A stretch of DNA of 64,000 bases from Membranipora membranacea. Taxonomy: Eukaryota > Bryozoa > Gymnolaemata > Cheilostomatida > Membraniporidae. Positions 1-17,900 of the stretch are shown one piece after another. Within the stretch, counting starts at the first letter, position 1, and the number at the start of each line of letters is the position of its first letter. A program made the position numbers and the translations under genes. Location: the NCBI GenBank assembly GCA_914767715.1, contig OU612065.1, forward strand, positions 38,688,001 through 38,752,000. Reading direction: 5' to 3'. A model generated the notes under the pieces. The model was not told the DNA's origin. It made no database searches and saw nothing but the letters and a program-made list of their open reading frames with translations.

Positions 1-1080
1 CTGTCTGTATATTTAGTCACTAGCATAATCAAAATAGATAAAGATGGAAAGAGGTGTTTCATCGCATCTCAGCAAAAACTTCTTGATACTAAAAAGTGCA
101 ACCAATGCGACAGTCAGAAATTAAGTCACTGAATTAAAATCCATGAATTTTTCCATCATGTAGGGCATGGATAGGCAACATTGTTTTAAAAAAGGCCACT
201 TTTTGAGCAGACTCAACTCAAAATGGCGCACAAATTTTTATGCCCAAAATCCAGAAAGCAATTTCAATTCGACACTTTTAATTATTTAAAAAAAAATTTG
301 CAATCAGATTTATGCATCCCAGGCTTAATCCATGGGCTTACATGGCAGAGCAGGACATACACGTACATACATATTATAGGGTACTATCTGATGTGCACTG
401 TTGGGGCAGAACGCCCGTGATTCCTAACTAACTCAAGTTTAATAAACTTCACCGAGCTTCTATAGATTTAAATAGTTTATTATTGTTTAAAATTGTTATT
501 ATAATTACATGATATGTGTTCACAGTATAGAGTCGAACGAACCTTACTTCTCTCAATATAACTCTGTGTGTTGATTTTGCCAGACTCTCTCTTTCTCTAA
601 TCTACCTTCCCTCCCCGCTGGTGGCTCAGTTTATACTCAAAATCCCTGTTACTTTACTCACTGCACTCCACCAGCATATGTCATACCCAAAACCAAAGCC
701 GTGTCATCATATTATATCTCACCACATATTGTGTTATAATGACTTTTTAAAACTTTCTAAACAATACCCACTTGTCAGAAACCTAAACATAGATTATTAT
801 CACAATTGTATACTGCGCCCAAATTCACAACATCGAGGCACTCTCATTTTATGAGACTATGACAAATCAGACTGTTTCAACCAAACACCAAACTCAGAAC
901 ATATGAATTTAATCCTTTATAATGATTTATCCAGTAACAGTAATGGTGCATTGTATGTCCATAAAGCTTGAGGGTTTACATGGCGCAAGTAAGATTTGAA
1001 TGCCAAAATAGCACGCTTTTGATCGCTCAAACACACTGCTTAAACGGGGAGCTAACCTCAGTATAGGAGTATTCTCTTAA
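1..1080. other. Intergenic, no gene recognised
   Basis: AT-rich DNA with short open frames only. None has a recognisable domain, a convincing splice context or similarity to the genes further right. Confidence 0.5.
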
Positions 1081-1083
1081 AGG

Positions 1084-1240
1084 ATAAAGTTATGGGTAAA
1101 AAAGAAACAAATAGATTTTGGTTCACATAAAACCGATCACAGGTATTGTAATGTAAAAGGAGTTTTAAATAAAAAAAAAAGATTTGGAGGTGAAAAATCT
1201 ACAGATCCGAAACAGTCAGTCTGTGTAATATGTAATGCAT
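1084..1240. repeat. Dispersed repeat, copy 1
   Basis: This stretch resembles 4343-4490. Both copies share 'agattttgg', then 'cacaggtattgtaa', an A-rich run near 1170, and 'aacagtcag'. The shared block is about 150 bp with scattered mismatches. Copy 1 runs into the DPYS-like fragment at 1221, whereas copy 2 continues into unrelated DNA. The repeat class is unknown. Confidence 0.5.
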
Positions 1241-1375
1241 CTTCATCCTTGACGACATGACCACCAGAAACCACACAATCAGCTATACCAAGTACCTTCT
1301 GACCTGTAATAAAGACCCGCCCATCTCAAAACAGTCTTCGGAGTAGTGTCCTATATACACCTGAGAGGACGACTA
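1221..1375 (-). pseudogene. Duplicated fragment of a dihydropyrimidinase exon
   Basis: About 150 bases match 6655-6800, the upstream half of DPYS exon 9 plus adjoining intron. Shared runs include 'cttcatccttgacgaca' and 'gacccgcccatctcaaaaca'. Because intron sequence is included, this is a genomic duplication and not a spliced retrocopy. No partner exon lies nearby, and in the copy the codon matching the Met of the intact exon is altered. It is most likely a dead fragment left by local rearrangement. Confidence 0.7.
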
Positions 1376-1799
1376 GATTACCTTTAAGTTGAAAACCGAG
1401 ACGTATGACCTGATCATATTAGAGCAAACCAAATAGTTAATCTCTCTTTTTCCCATCATGGATCAGTAGGAAAATTTAGCGAGAAATTTCATTTACAATA
1501 CCATAATTAATTGTCTACTGGAATGATATGTTTAGGAGAGCATGAAGTTTAGAATGTGACTCAAGACCAAGAGAGTTGGGATAGATCCTAACAGACACGC
1601 AACTGTTAGTGGAGTAAGTCCTTGCTACTAGAGAGCCAAACCCACAGTATAATGAAGCATATACAATTCTTACATGAATATCCAGTAGCTATATTGATCC
1701 ATTGCAGGTCGATGTGGTTGGATGGCCCAAAATGCCACAGGCGGGATTTTGTAGCATTTCAATATCGATTGTCACAAATACAACACACTGAGCTCTCAA

Positions 1800-2700
1800 T
1801 TAGGGATCTAGGTTCCTTCTTATGGACATGTCAAAGGCCTTCAACACCATACATTGTGACAAGGTCATTGAAGACCTTAAGCTGATACTCAAACCAGACA
1901 AATTACACCACGTCAAATTCTTATCCAGGATGTTCAGCTGTCTGTGAAGGTTGGGGATAAAGCACTCCTCATGGCGACTGCCTCAGCCCAGCATTATTCA
2001 CACTCTACCTGGCTAAAGCACTCAAAGAAGGCGACACACAATCCACTGACGCTGTCATCAAGGACCACAACTACAGCGAACTAAACAACCCGATACGGAA
2101 CCAAATACCAGAGAACATAATCAAAGATCATACATACAGCAAGGCTTTCACCACCGAGCCAAGTTTCATGACAGAGCTCCAATATGGTGATGATATCAGC
2201 TGGCTGGCCGGCAACTATGATGCTGGGATAGAACACCAAAAAAGAACTGTACCAGTGAAGCTTGTTGGTAGAAATCTCACCATCAACCCCGCTTAAACAG
2301 AAGAATACACGATCAACAGAGACAACAAAGATGGCCCCTGGAAAAAAATGTAAATACCAGGGGAGCCTACTCGATACCGCGGCTGATATCAGAAAAAATG
2401 AAGTAATCGGCTTTCATTGCTTACCACCGGCTAAGACCCATCCTTTCAGACCGCAAACTACATATCCACCTCAAAGTGAGAATCTTCACAGCATTGATAT
2501 CCAGTATATTCCTTTATACCTGCAAACTGTGGCCCCTCACTGACACAATGAAAGAAGAAATAGATGCCTTTCAACGCCTGCTGCGTCTGATCCTGAACAT
2601 CAGATACCCTCCGAAACTATGCAACACCGAGGTATACCAAGACCTTCAACATATAGATCTAAGCATAAACCAGGCTTTAGAGCAGCCATGCTCAACACCG
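1800..2700 (+). mobile_element. Degenerate non-LTR (LINE) reverse transcriptase fragment
   Basis: Translation in shifting frames gives reverse-transcriptase signatures: a 'SKAFNTIHCDKVI' palm-like segment near 1830, 'GDCLSPALFTLYLAKAL' near 1970-2020 (the usual PQG..SP..F block), 'LQYGDDISWL' near 2180-2210 (a YxDD box with Gly at x), and 'INPA' then 'TEEYTI' near 2285-2310 interrupted by a stop. The 2476-2680 frame gives 'SSIFLYTCKLWPLT' and 'DAFQRLLRLILNIRYP', as in LINE ORF2 C-terminal parts. Several frameshifts and stops show it is dead. The clade is not determined. Confidence 0.75.
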
Positions 2701-2719
2701 GCCAAGTCGGCCATTTCGG

Positions 2720-4080
2720 CCAAATTGGTCATATTGTTCAGCCAAATGCACCCTTACAACAGAAAAAAGTTGAGACACATTTTCACATCTTGTTCAATAG
2801 TAAAAAAAATATAAAGGAAATTCTGAAATCTGAAATTCTGAAAATTGTTGCTCTATTGTAGTAAAAGGGGTATATTCATGGGTAGGTGAGCAGGTAAACA
2901 AGGAAAAGAAAACTTGCCATCGTAGCCCAAATATGCTATTGACTCTATTTATGTTTATCATTACCAGGTGATATAGGTAGGGATCATGAAGCAATTATAC
3001 TGGTACTACCGTTTTCATTGGGAAATTTCTATATTTTATAATTTTCAGAGCTCATCAACAAATTTAAATCCGAAACATGTGAACTATTCTTCAGCACTAT
3101 GGCCTGCCTCAAAACATACCTCCACACCGATATGGGCAAGGCTTGAAAACATTGCCTTGTTTTCTTTCTTGTACCAAAACTGTAAGGGTGGCCACTTTTC
3201 TTAAGGTAGCATACCAATGGTTTGAAATAAAGATTATATTATATTATTTAACATGGCATGTTTTAAATTGTTTGCAGAGGGGCCAAGGATTTGACCTTGT
3301 GGGGTTTCACTGTCAACAAGGTCATGGTGTCCCCGTCTTAAATATTATCTGCTTTAAAATGTTCACTTTTCTCATTATCCTATTCACGGACGATCTACCA
3401 AAATCACATATTTTCTTGACTATAAATCCTCAACTTCTCTGCAAGCAGCTAATTCAAGCTCTGGTTCCTACCTCCTAGGACTCTCATGCGATCTTTTCAA
3501 TTGCTACACAAATTTGCAGACGGCCATTTACCAACCGCAATAAGTTTACTGAATTTCAAGTCAAAGTTTCAAACACGGAAGGGATCAGATAGAATTTGAT
3601 GTCCCTGTAATTCAATTGTGACTGAAAGATTCATGTGGCCGATTGCTTGTTAGTTTTTTTCCCAAGAAGGGCTGGAATGCCTAAAGAACACCCGTATCAA
3701 AAAAAATTTCTGGGGAGGCCCAATACCACCAAGCGACTCGCCCTACCACTTCAAAACCCACAAATACAGGCCTGGATATTCCCCATGCTTATCTGTATCT
3801 CAAGTAAAATTTTCCAAAAATGTAGTGCGGCCAATTGGTATGCTGCCAAACAAAATTTGGCCCGAATCCGAAAAAAGGTTGGACATGCATGCTTTAGAAG
3901 TTGCTTTCAATAGGCAGGGTTGGCGAGGCATAGTGCACAAAACAAAATGAGCAGTAGAAATAGCGGCAGTGTTTGAAGAAACGAAAACGCGTATAAGTCA
4001 AGTAAGAATTCGGGCTATGAAATAACATATTAATCTGGTACAACGAGCAGGTATTCCCTCATCAGAGAAGCAGAGAAGAC
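2720..4080. other. Intergenic, no gene recognised
   Basis: The longest open frame, 3143-3478 on plus, shows no recognisable domain. Nothing here could be tied to a flanking gene. Confidence 0.4.
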
Positions 4081-4098
4081 CTTCCGAGTTGATAGGAA

Positions 4099-4365
4099 TT
4101 GCATTCCTTATCAAGATCAAGGGCCATGTGGAGAGACAACACACTACTGCATATTATACAATTATTTGACGGTGAATATTGTATTGACAGCAATTTGAAC
4201 AAAAACATGTTAAAGAACAAGCTAAGAAAAAAAATAAAAACCCACATAGTTAGGAATGCAAAGGAATCACACATGCTAAAAAAACTCAAAAACAAGGACA
4301 GATCACTAATACTACAATCACACAACGTATGTTTCTCTGAAAAGATAAAACTATGGGACAAATAG
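4099..4365 (+). other. Lysine-rich 88-codon open frame, possibly retroelement-derived
   Basis: The frame encodes a basic, Lys/Asn-rich peptide, including 'KNKLRKKIKTHIVRNAKES'. Its 3' end abuts the dispersed repeat shared with 1084-1240. I do not recognise a family. Given the repeat neighbourhood it is more likely the tail of an old mobile element than a host gene. Confidence 0.25.
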
Positions 4366-4490
4366 AAATATAGATTTTGGCTAGCATAAAATCAGTCACA
4401 GGTATTGTAAGGTAAATACAATTTTTAATAAAAAAAAAGATAAGGATGTGAAAAAACTACATATCAAAAACAGTCAGATTGTACGAGTGC
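4343..4490. repeat. Dispersed repeat, copy 2
   Basis: Second copy of the repeat at 1084-1240, with the same block order and A-rich centre. Here it does not continue into DPYS-like sequence. Confidence 0.5.
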
Positions 4491-4965
4491 ATCGTAATAA
4501 AACTGACCAGAATGCAACTGACTACATCATAAAATTTGCGAAGATAAACAATACATGAAGCCAACCGATTTCCATTCTTAATCACTTCCATCAATATGGT
4601 TTCTATTTTAACCGATTCTCCAGTAGAGATAATTGTAACAGGACATAGGATGTAAAGTATCGGTGTATCTTTGGTTGTGGTATTATCATCGGTGGGTAGA
4701 TTCACATCTACCATAGACCCTGAGATCGGCCACCTGGTGGATTAGATACACGAGATGAGTTTCTCTGTCTAGTATCGTCTATCTGCTCACCTATAACAGA
4801 CATTTATAAGTCATAGCTAGTACAGAAAGGATGGTGTCTATTGCCTGAAGAACCTAACAGGTTCTGACAGCACAATTTTAATATAAGCTGCCAACCGTAC
4901 AATGACAGTTGATGACAGTTTGATACTAGATCAATTTTGATCCATTTGCCAAAGCTTTGGAGTTT

Positions 4966-5004
4966 CCCCCCTCTACTGGTCACGCTGTGACCAGTGGAGG
5001 GGGG
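4966..5004. repeat. Strong GC-rich hairpin
   Basis: Two 18-base arms (4966-4983 and 4987-5004) are inverted repeats with a single wobble mismatch and a 3-base loop, 'gct'. The arm is 'ctactggtcac' behind a run of six C. It stands out in AT-rich surroundings. It lies about 1 kb beyond the DPYS stop codon. Confidence 0.75.
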
Positions 5005-6065
5005 CAACTCGGAATGCAGGTAAATGGACCAAACTTGGTCTAGGTTGATACAGAACTTAAGTAATCATAATGGTCCAGATCTGGTCTGGAGACTGAATAT
5101 TGCACAAAGTCAGGTATAATGTTGTATTCAGTTCCGAGCTCCCGGTTACTTCTTGCTGCCGGCATGCAATTATAAAAGGTGCTGTTGTTATTGTTCTGAC
5201 GGTATGGAAAAGAAAATAGAGGTCTCTCAGATGCCCGGCTCATATCCTGTTCTCGATACCTTAACCACACTACCCAATAACATTGTAAGAAAGAAAATAG
5301 GCACATTTATTGCATTTTAGAAGAGGTTTGGGGTTTCTTGCCTCGAAAATCATTAGTTGAAAAACAATGACCTTATATACATATTCATATATCATGTCAT
5401 ATTTTAGACAAGTCCGGTAGCCTTTAGCCATATATGGTGTATATACCACGACCCGCATTCAGATTATATTAATAGTGTTGACAGCAGAAGGCCAATTTTG
5501 AGCAGCAGCATTCAGGCCCTTATTAAGCAGATTCCGCTTTAGGAATAATTTATTATGCAGCTGCATCATTATGATTAGTAAGTGAAAATAGAGCGATGAA
5601 ATCTAACAAGAGCGACCAGACTGTTGAATTTTTATCAGCTCTTGGTCATGGTTATTGTTTTGGAAGCCTCTCTTGTTAGCTTTCAGCTTTTTTTAAGCAA
5701 AGCATTATTGTTAAACAGAATACCTCCAGTCTCAGCTATAAAGAAATAGGTAAACACACAGCACACAATTAGGTCACAAAGAAATCATATAATAGCCAGC
5801 CTAGATAGAAAACACTGCTCAACTGTCAATAATAAACAAACATGACAGAAAATCCACAATAAATCATATTGTATTCAATAATAAGTGAAAAATTCATGAG
5901 ATGAGTTAGGTCAGGACACACACTGATAACAAATCATAGTCAAATTTTGACATCCAGCATAGCAGCTCACTGCATGTTATCATGAGCACAATATCATACA
6001 GGCAATGCAATCCTGCTATGCGTATAAAGCGTACCTTCAGGTAACAAAGAGCTGTATTCAGGTTA

Positions 6066-12528
<6,463 letters not shown>

Positions 12529-14889
12529 GATTGCATGCACCAGTCAGCGTTATAATCAAACTAAAATTTGAAATAAGAATATACAACTGAGGAAAGCAAA
12601 ACTATTGTTTATGTCTGAGACATAGAAATAGAAACCTAAAATGAAGGCTAGCATAGTACTGAAACAATTTCAAAGCATTATGTAGGACAAAGCAAGTGCA
12701 GGCCTATATTTAATCTAAGATGGTTAAAGAAAATAAACATAAGCCAGCAATTCAAAACAATAACGTAGGATAGGCTTAAACAAGTCGGAACCGCAAAATT
12801 TATGAATAGTTCTCTGTCTCAAGACCTTTCCGTAATTAAAATCTGCATTCAAGAGCCAAAGCAAACAGAACAGCTCAGCAAACTACAGGATTATGTTTGT
12901 ATTGTAGCTAAATAGAGTAAACACCTTCTGCTGACAAGATGTCTGTGTAAGTGCTAATTCCTCGGTACAAATAGTTCCGCAGTCTAGGGTTTCAGGACGT
13001 CCCGGAAAATGAAGAGAACGGCTAGCAAAGGCATCATCAACTGTGCCGAAAAAGCCTGCATTTACCACCCTGCTAACCGGCATCGGACTGCCGTGTCCAG
13101 TAAAGAGATTATCCGAGTTCATGACTTAAACAAAGTTGGCACAAGACTAGACAGGCTCCGAATGAATGCAAAATACACATCAGCAAGCAGCAGACTCTAT
13201 CAAACATGAGAATTGATAAGACACAGCATGACCTCGCTCTTATCTAATGAAATTTGCCACATCGTGGCCAATTTTTAAATTAATTATGAATCAGAGAGTG
13301 TATGTACTTTACAAATTTCTTGATCAAATGTTGGTCCCTTATTAAACTGGAAACACTTGGCTAAACATATATTAGGCCTGTGAGACAAACTTGACTGCAT
13401 ATTGATATAGAAGTCATGAAGCAATTATAAACTCTTTAAATTAAACTGAATAACAACTATGCTTGGAGACGATTTACATAATACTTTACAAAATATCATG
13501 GCAAAGACATTGGAAAGCAACACAGTCTCTCTTGCCACACGCATTATCAGCCCATGAAGCAAGGATGGCGATTCACATGTTATATCTAGTATCACTATCA
13601 TTCAATAAGGATCCCCACTGGATACACACAGGACATAACTTCTATTGAGTAATCACAAACCCTCCCAACTAAGCGATAGGAGCAAGACCTGAGACAGTGA
13701 AGAGATCTATTCAGACTTTGACAAGATGATGAGTAGCCTAAGCGTAACTGTGCTACATAACATAAATTATTGAATGTGAAATAACAACAAACAAAAAATC
13801 TTGGAAATTTCATCCATTAAACCAGATGTTCTGAGGATAAAACAAATGCCAGAGCCATGTCATTATTTAATAAGTTCAATATAGAAAATGCCATTTGTAT
13901 TACTAATATATATTATACAAGTAGGCCTATTATGAATATGATAATAAGTGTGCAACCAAACTATATCACCCAGACTAGCCATGCTAGGCACCTCCCATCA
14001 ACTATCTTTCACTGATTTTTCCCTTAGCACGATCAAAATACACTCTACAGCCCAGGCCTAGCGCAGTTTTGTGCAAGTCCCAGTGGTCGAGCCTTCTCTC
14101 TTGCACAAAGTGGAGATGATCTGTGATGGACATAGCATATACATGCACATATAATATAGTGAATAATACCAATACACATTAAATGATAAATAAGATTTTA
14201 TATGCTAATGTACATCTGTGCAAAATATAAACACTCACTACTAGCTTATTTAGACATAGATTGATTCCTTTATTTTAATATTTTATATGAATGCGTGCAT
14301 GATGATTGAGACATTCATTTAAGATACCATAACATTCATTACATGGAACCGTAAGTGTATACTTTAAAAAGATGTGTGCAGTACAAGTACTATAACATTA
14401 GAAGAAGAGTTATTATAAGTACTAAATAATAGTACTAGTAGACATGAGTAAGTAAGTGTAAGTATGTATATATATAATATATGTATATATCTATCCTACC
14501 CACCGCACAGGTCTACTCCAAAACATGTGTCCCTTGCAATGTTTGACTGCCCCCTTGTGGTTTTGTTCTTTGACAAACAACAAATCAACAAAAACACAAG
14601 GGGCAGTCAAACATACATTGCCAAGGGTCCTAGACCTATGTTTTAAGGTAGACCTGTCCTGTGAGTATGTATGACCATATCTAGACTTTGCTGCAACAAA
14701 TCTGTATGTTGTTGATAGCCCTCTAGCTTGACCACAGGTGCACCCATCTATGCATAGAATAAGCCCTAAATTTAGAAGGCAGGAGCTATTGTGCACATGA
14801 AAATTATGCATTTAACAATCAACACACTCACCTCTTCTGAAATAAGATGTTTTTGAATTCCTTCAAAAACTCCAAGCTTGTACAACCTT
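12529..14889. other. Intergenic region between divergent DPYS and XPO7
   Basis: The spacer should hold the DPYS promoter and any 5' untranslated exons. I could not place a DPYS transcription start. No other gene is recognised. It holds one small foldback element at 14507-14657. Confidence 0.45.
14507..14657. mobile_element. Short foldback MITE
   Basis: The 151-base element starts 'acaggtctac', ends with the complement, and folds almost end to end. Its inner arms share 'gtttgactgcccc' and 'ccttgtg' as inverted copies around a short AT-rich centre. There is no coding capacity and I see no clear target duplication. It lies about 290 bases before the XPO7 start codon, so it may sit within or next to the promoter. 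Confidence 0.75.
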
Positions 14890-14894
14890 GACCT

Positions 14895-14944
14895 TTTGGC
14901 GGATATTCCGGTTTTAGAGCATGCGCAATTCAATAAAACAAACT
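14895..14944 (+). promoter_or_regulatory. Probable XPO7 core promoter / 5' leader
   Basis: The block 'ggcggatattccggttttagagcatgcgcaatt' region (14898-14930) is more GC/CpG-rich than its surroundings and includes 'gcatgcgcaa', similar to an NRF1-type half-site common in housekeeping promoters. No TATA box is obvious. The start codon follows within about 20 bases. Confidence 0.35.
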
Positions 14945-17900
14945 ATGGCTCAAGACCAAGTAAGTAAATTTTTGTGAATCCCTGAACTTTTTTAAATCAA
15001 CATGTGCAAGACCACTTTGGCCTTTGACCCACTTTGAAAAGTGGTGATTGTTAGCAAGTCATAATGCCAATTGTGCATGATTAGCACTGCAACTTCATAA
15101 AACATGAATGCTTTTGTTGTTGTTGGCTGGTGGTGGTTGGTTTGGATTGGACTTGTTCTGTTGTTCTGTTGTTGTTCTGTTGGTGTCCAGATCAGGCTCA
15201 AGCAGACAGGGATGGATGGTTCTAACTAACTGATAAACTAATATCTGTGTGCTTAAAGTAAAGCCATGTATGTAACACATGTGACATTGCTTCCTCAGAT
15301 TCAACAGCAGCTCAGTGAGCGACCTATTCCAAACTCAACTGTTCCACTGCCAGGCGGTCCACCAGTGCTAAGAGAGTGTCTTGGTGCTGAACTCCAGAAG
15401 ATTATAACAAACCAAGAAACTCCAGGCCAGCAAATTGATACTACCTTTTGTTACAATGATCTGAAAACAATACACTAGTAATTTAAGAGAAATAAGCTGC
15501 AATAAGCCTAGCTAGACAGCTTGCTCTTGTATAATTAATGACAGTACATTGCCTGGTATAGTGCAGCCCAGTCCAAGAATTGTGTCATATCACCTTATTG
15601 TTCTTTTATTTTTAGGAGATCCTCAGATTAGAGGAGCTTTGTAAACAGCTGTACGAGACAGCTGATCCAAACATAAGAAATGAGGCGGAGAAAACTCTTG
15701 TCAACTTTCCCAATTCTCCCGACTGTCTGGGAAAATGTCAGATGCTTCTTGAGCGGGCAGCGGTAAGTACCCGTAACAATTCAAAACTTGATAAAAAATA
15801 ACTTATTTTTCTTACGTTCCGTCATTGCAAAAATGATCTAGGTAGATTATGTAAGGCAATGACTAGCTTACTCTGTTTGACATGTAAGACACGTATAACT
15901 GCCACATCAGTCCAGGAAGGATGGTGTTACACACTTATCTCATTTTTGTTTTTGTAGACACCATACTCACAGCTGTTGGGAGCGAGCACGTTAACAAAAC
16001 TAGTGAACAAAGGAAGTTCTGCATTAACATTAGACCAACGAGTAGAAATGAAAAACTATGTGTTAGCTTATTTAGGGACCCGTACAAAATTACCTGGCTA
16101 TGTGCAGCAAGCACTAGTACAGCTATATGCCAGACTCACTAAAATAGGTTGGAATGAAGGTACAAAGAGCAACTATCCGTTCCGGTCTGTCACACAAGAC
16201 CTGGGAAAGTTTCTACAGGTAAAGTCTATGTTCTTTAGTTGAATGTTCAATTCCAGACCGAACGCTAATATCAAATGTAGCTGATCGCAGCAATTTTTTC
16301 CCTTACTGTGGAAATGCTTAAGAAATGTAATGCTATTCTCACCAGAAGAGCAAAGTAAAATGCAAATGCCTCTGTCTCATGAGCACTTAAACAACACCTT
16401 CTCAGTGACGTGCCATCCAGTAAATATACAATGAAAGTATCGCTGCCCTCCATCAATTGCAAGCTCACTGAAATCCCCTGCATCAATCACAAACCTATGG
16501 TTGAATTCTCGTTTTAGAGTGGTACTGCATTGCATACAGCAGTGGGAGTTCAACTAATGACAAGACTCGTAGTTGAAATCAACCAGATGACAGAGGTAAG
16601 GTAGTTTGGAGGTGTATAGCTAATTATAGCTGGTTGGCTCAAATTGGATTTTGTTTGTGTAAGTTTTGTTAAAATTGGCGTTTATGCAGTATTGATTTTG
16701 ATTTCATCTAGTTTCCTATTCATACCTTCAAAACTGTAAACATTATTTGTGCCTTTCTTTTACCAGACTGAAGTTCAGCATTCAGTAACTTGGCATCGGA
16801 AAATATCATTTGCATTCAGAGACACCACGCTGTATCAGATATTCGAGATCGCCTGTCAGCTACTAAAAGACACCTACAGTAACGCCAAAAATGTAGACTT
16901 CAACGACAGCACTCAGGTAAGAGATTAAGCTTGTCATCTGTGTAATTTTCCTCATATGTGTATCTTTCATCAACTCCATATTGCTGAATTTTGTAAATCA
17001 GTGAGTCATGATTATGTCCCCAAGAATACGGAGCATGTCAAATCATGCGGTGACATGTGTACCATTTTGCACTTAGGCTAACTGTTGAAAAAAAAAATTT
17101 TTTCTATTTTTTTATTTTATAGCATTCTCTAGTTGGAGGGAGTTTACAGCTCGCCCTTACATGTCTGACATTTGACTTCATTGGTACTTCTAATGATGAG
17201 ACATCTGATGATCTCAGCACTGTACACATGCCAACTAGCTGGAGGAAAGGTAATCCATCATTACTCTTCATCATCCCATTCTTTTTTCAACTTTCAACAA
17301 TGCAACTTTTGACGAAGCATCTATAGACTTGCTGCAATACTTGTGGAAGATTTATCAAGTCCTGTAGAATTGTCGGATGGGTGTTTCTGATCAAATAACG
17401 GCCCTCATAATAATGAAGGCAATGAAACCCCATCAAAGTGTATGCATTGATGACTTGCAAATCTAGGAATCGATGTAGCTGAATCCTTTGGGGTCAATGA
17501 CCTTACAAGGTCTAACAATTAACCTTAATGTAAATAATAGACCAACAGTGAGACTCAGTCTTGTTCATGTAATATAATCACAGAGTAGGAACATGCTTAC
17601 TCTGTAATACGATGAGAACTAGATGAGAACTAGATCGCACAGCTAAATAATGCAATGTCATGTTTCTCTTTTGTAGCGCTGTTGGACTTTAGTTTGATGC
17701 AGCTACTGTTTGATTTGTATAAATGTCTTCCCCCTAACCTAAGTGCCGTGGTAAGTTATCAGGACTGCAGGTCACATAACAGAGTTAAACCAGTCAATGA
17801 CTGCTGTGATTTTTGTCTCATTATAAACACACTTTAGTAAATTGGCACATCGGTGAATTTTGCATAATTCTTGGCATCCTTGTCTTGATGTGCATCTTGA

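Noticed and set aside
14491-14811. Minus-strand 106-codon frame upstream of XPO7
   Set aside because: It runs through both arms of the foldback MITE at 14507-14657.
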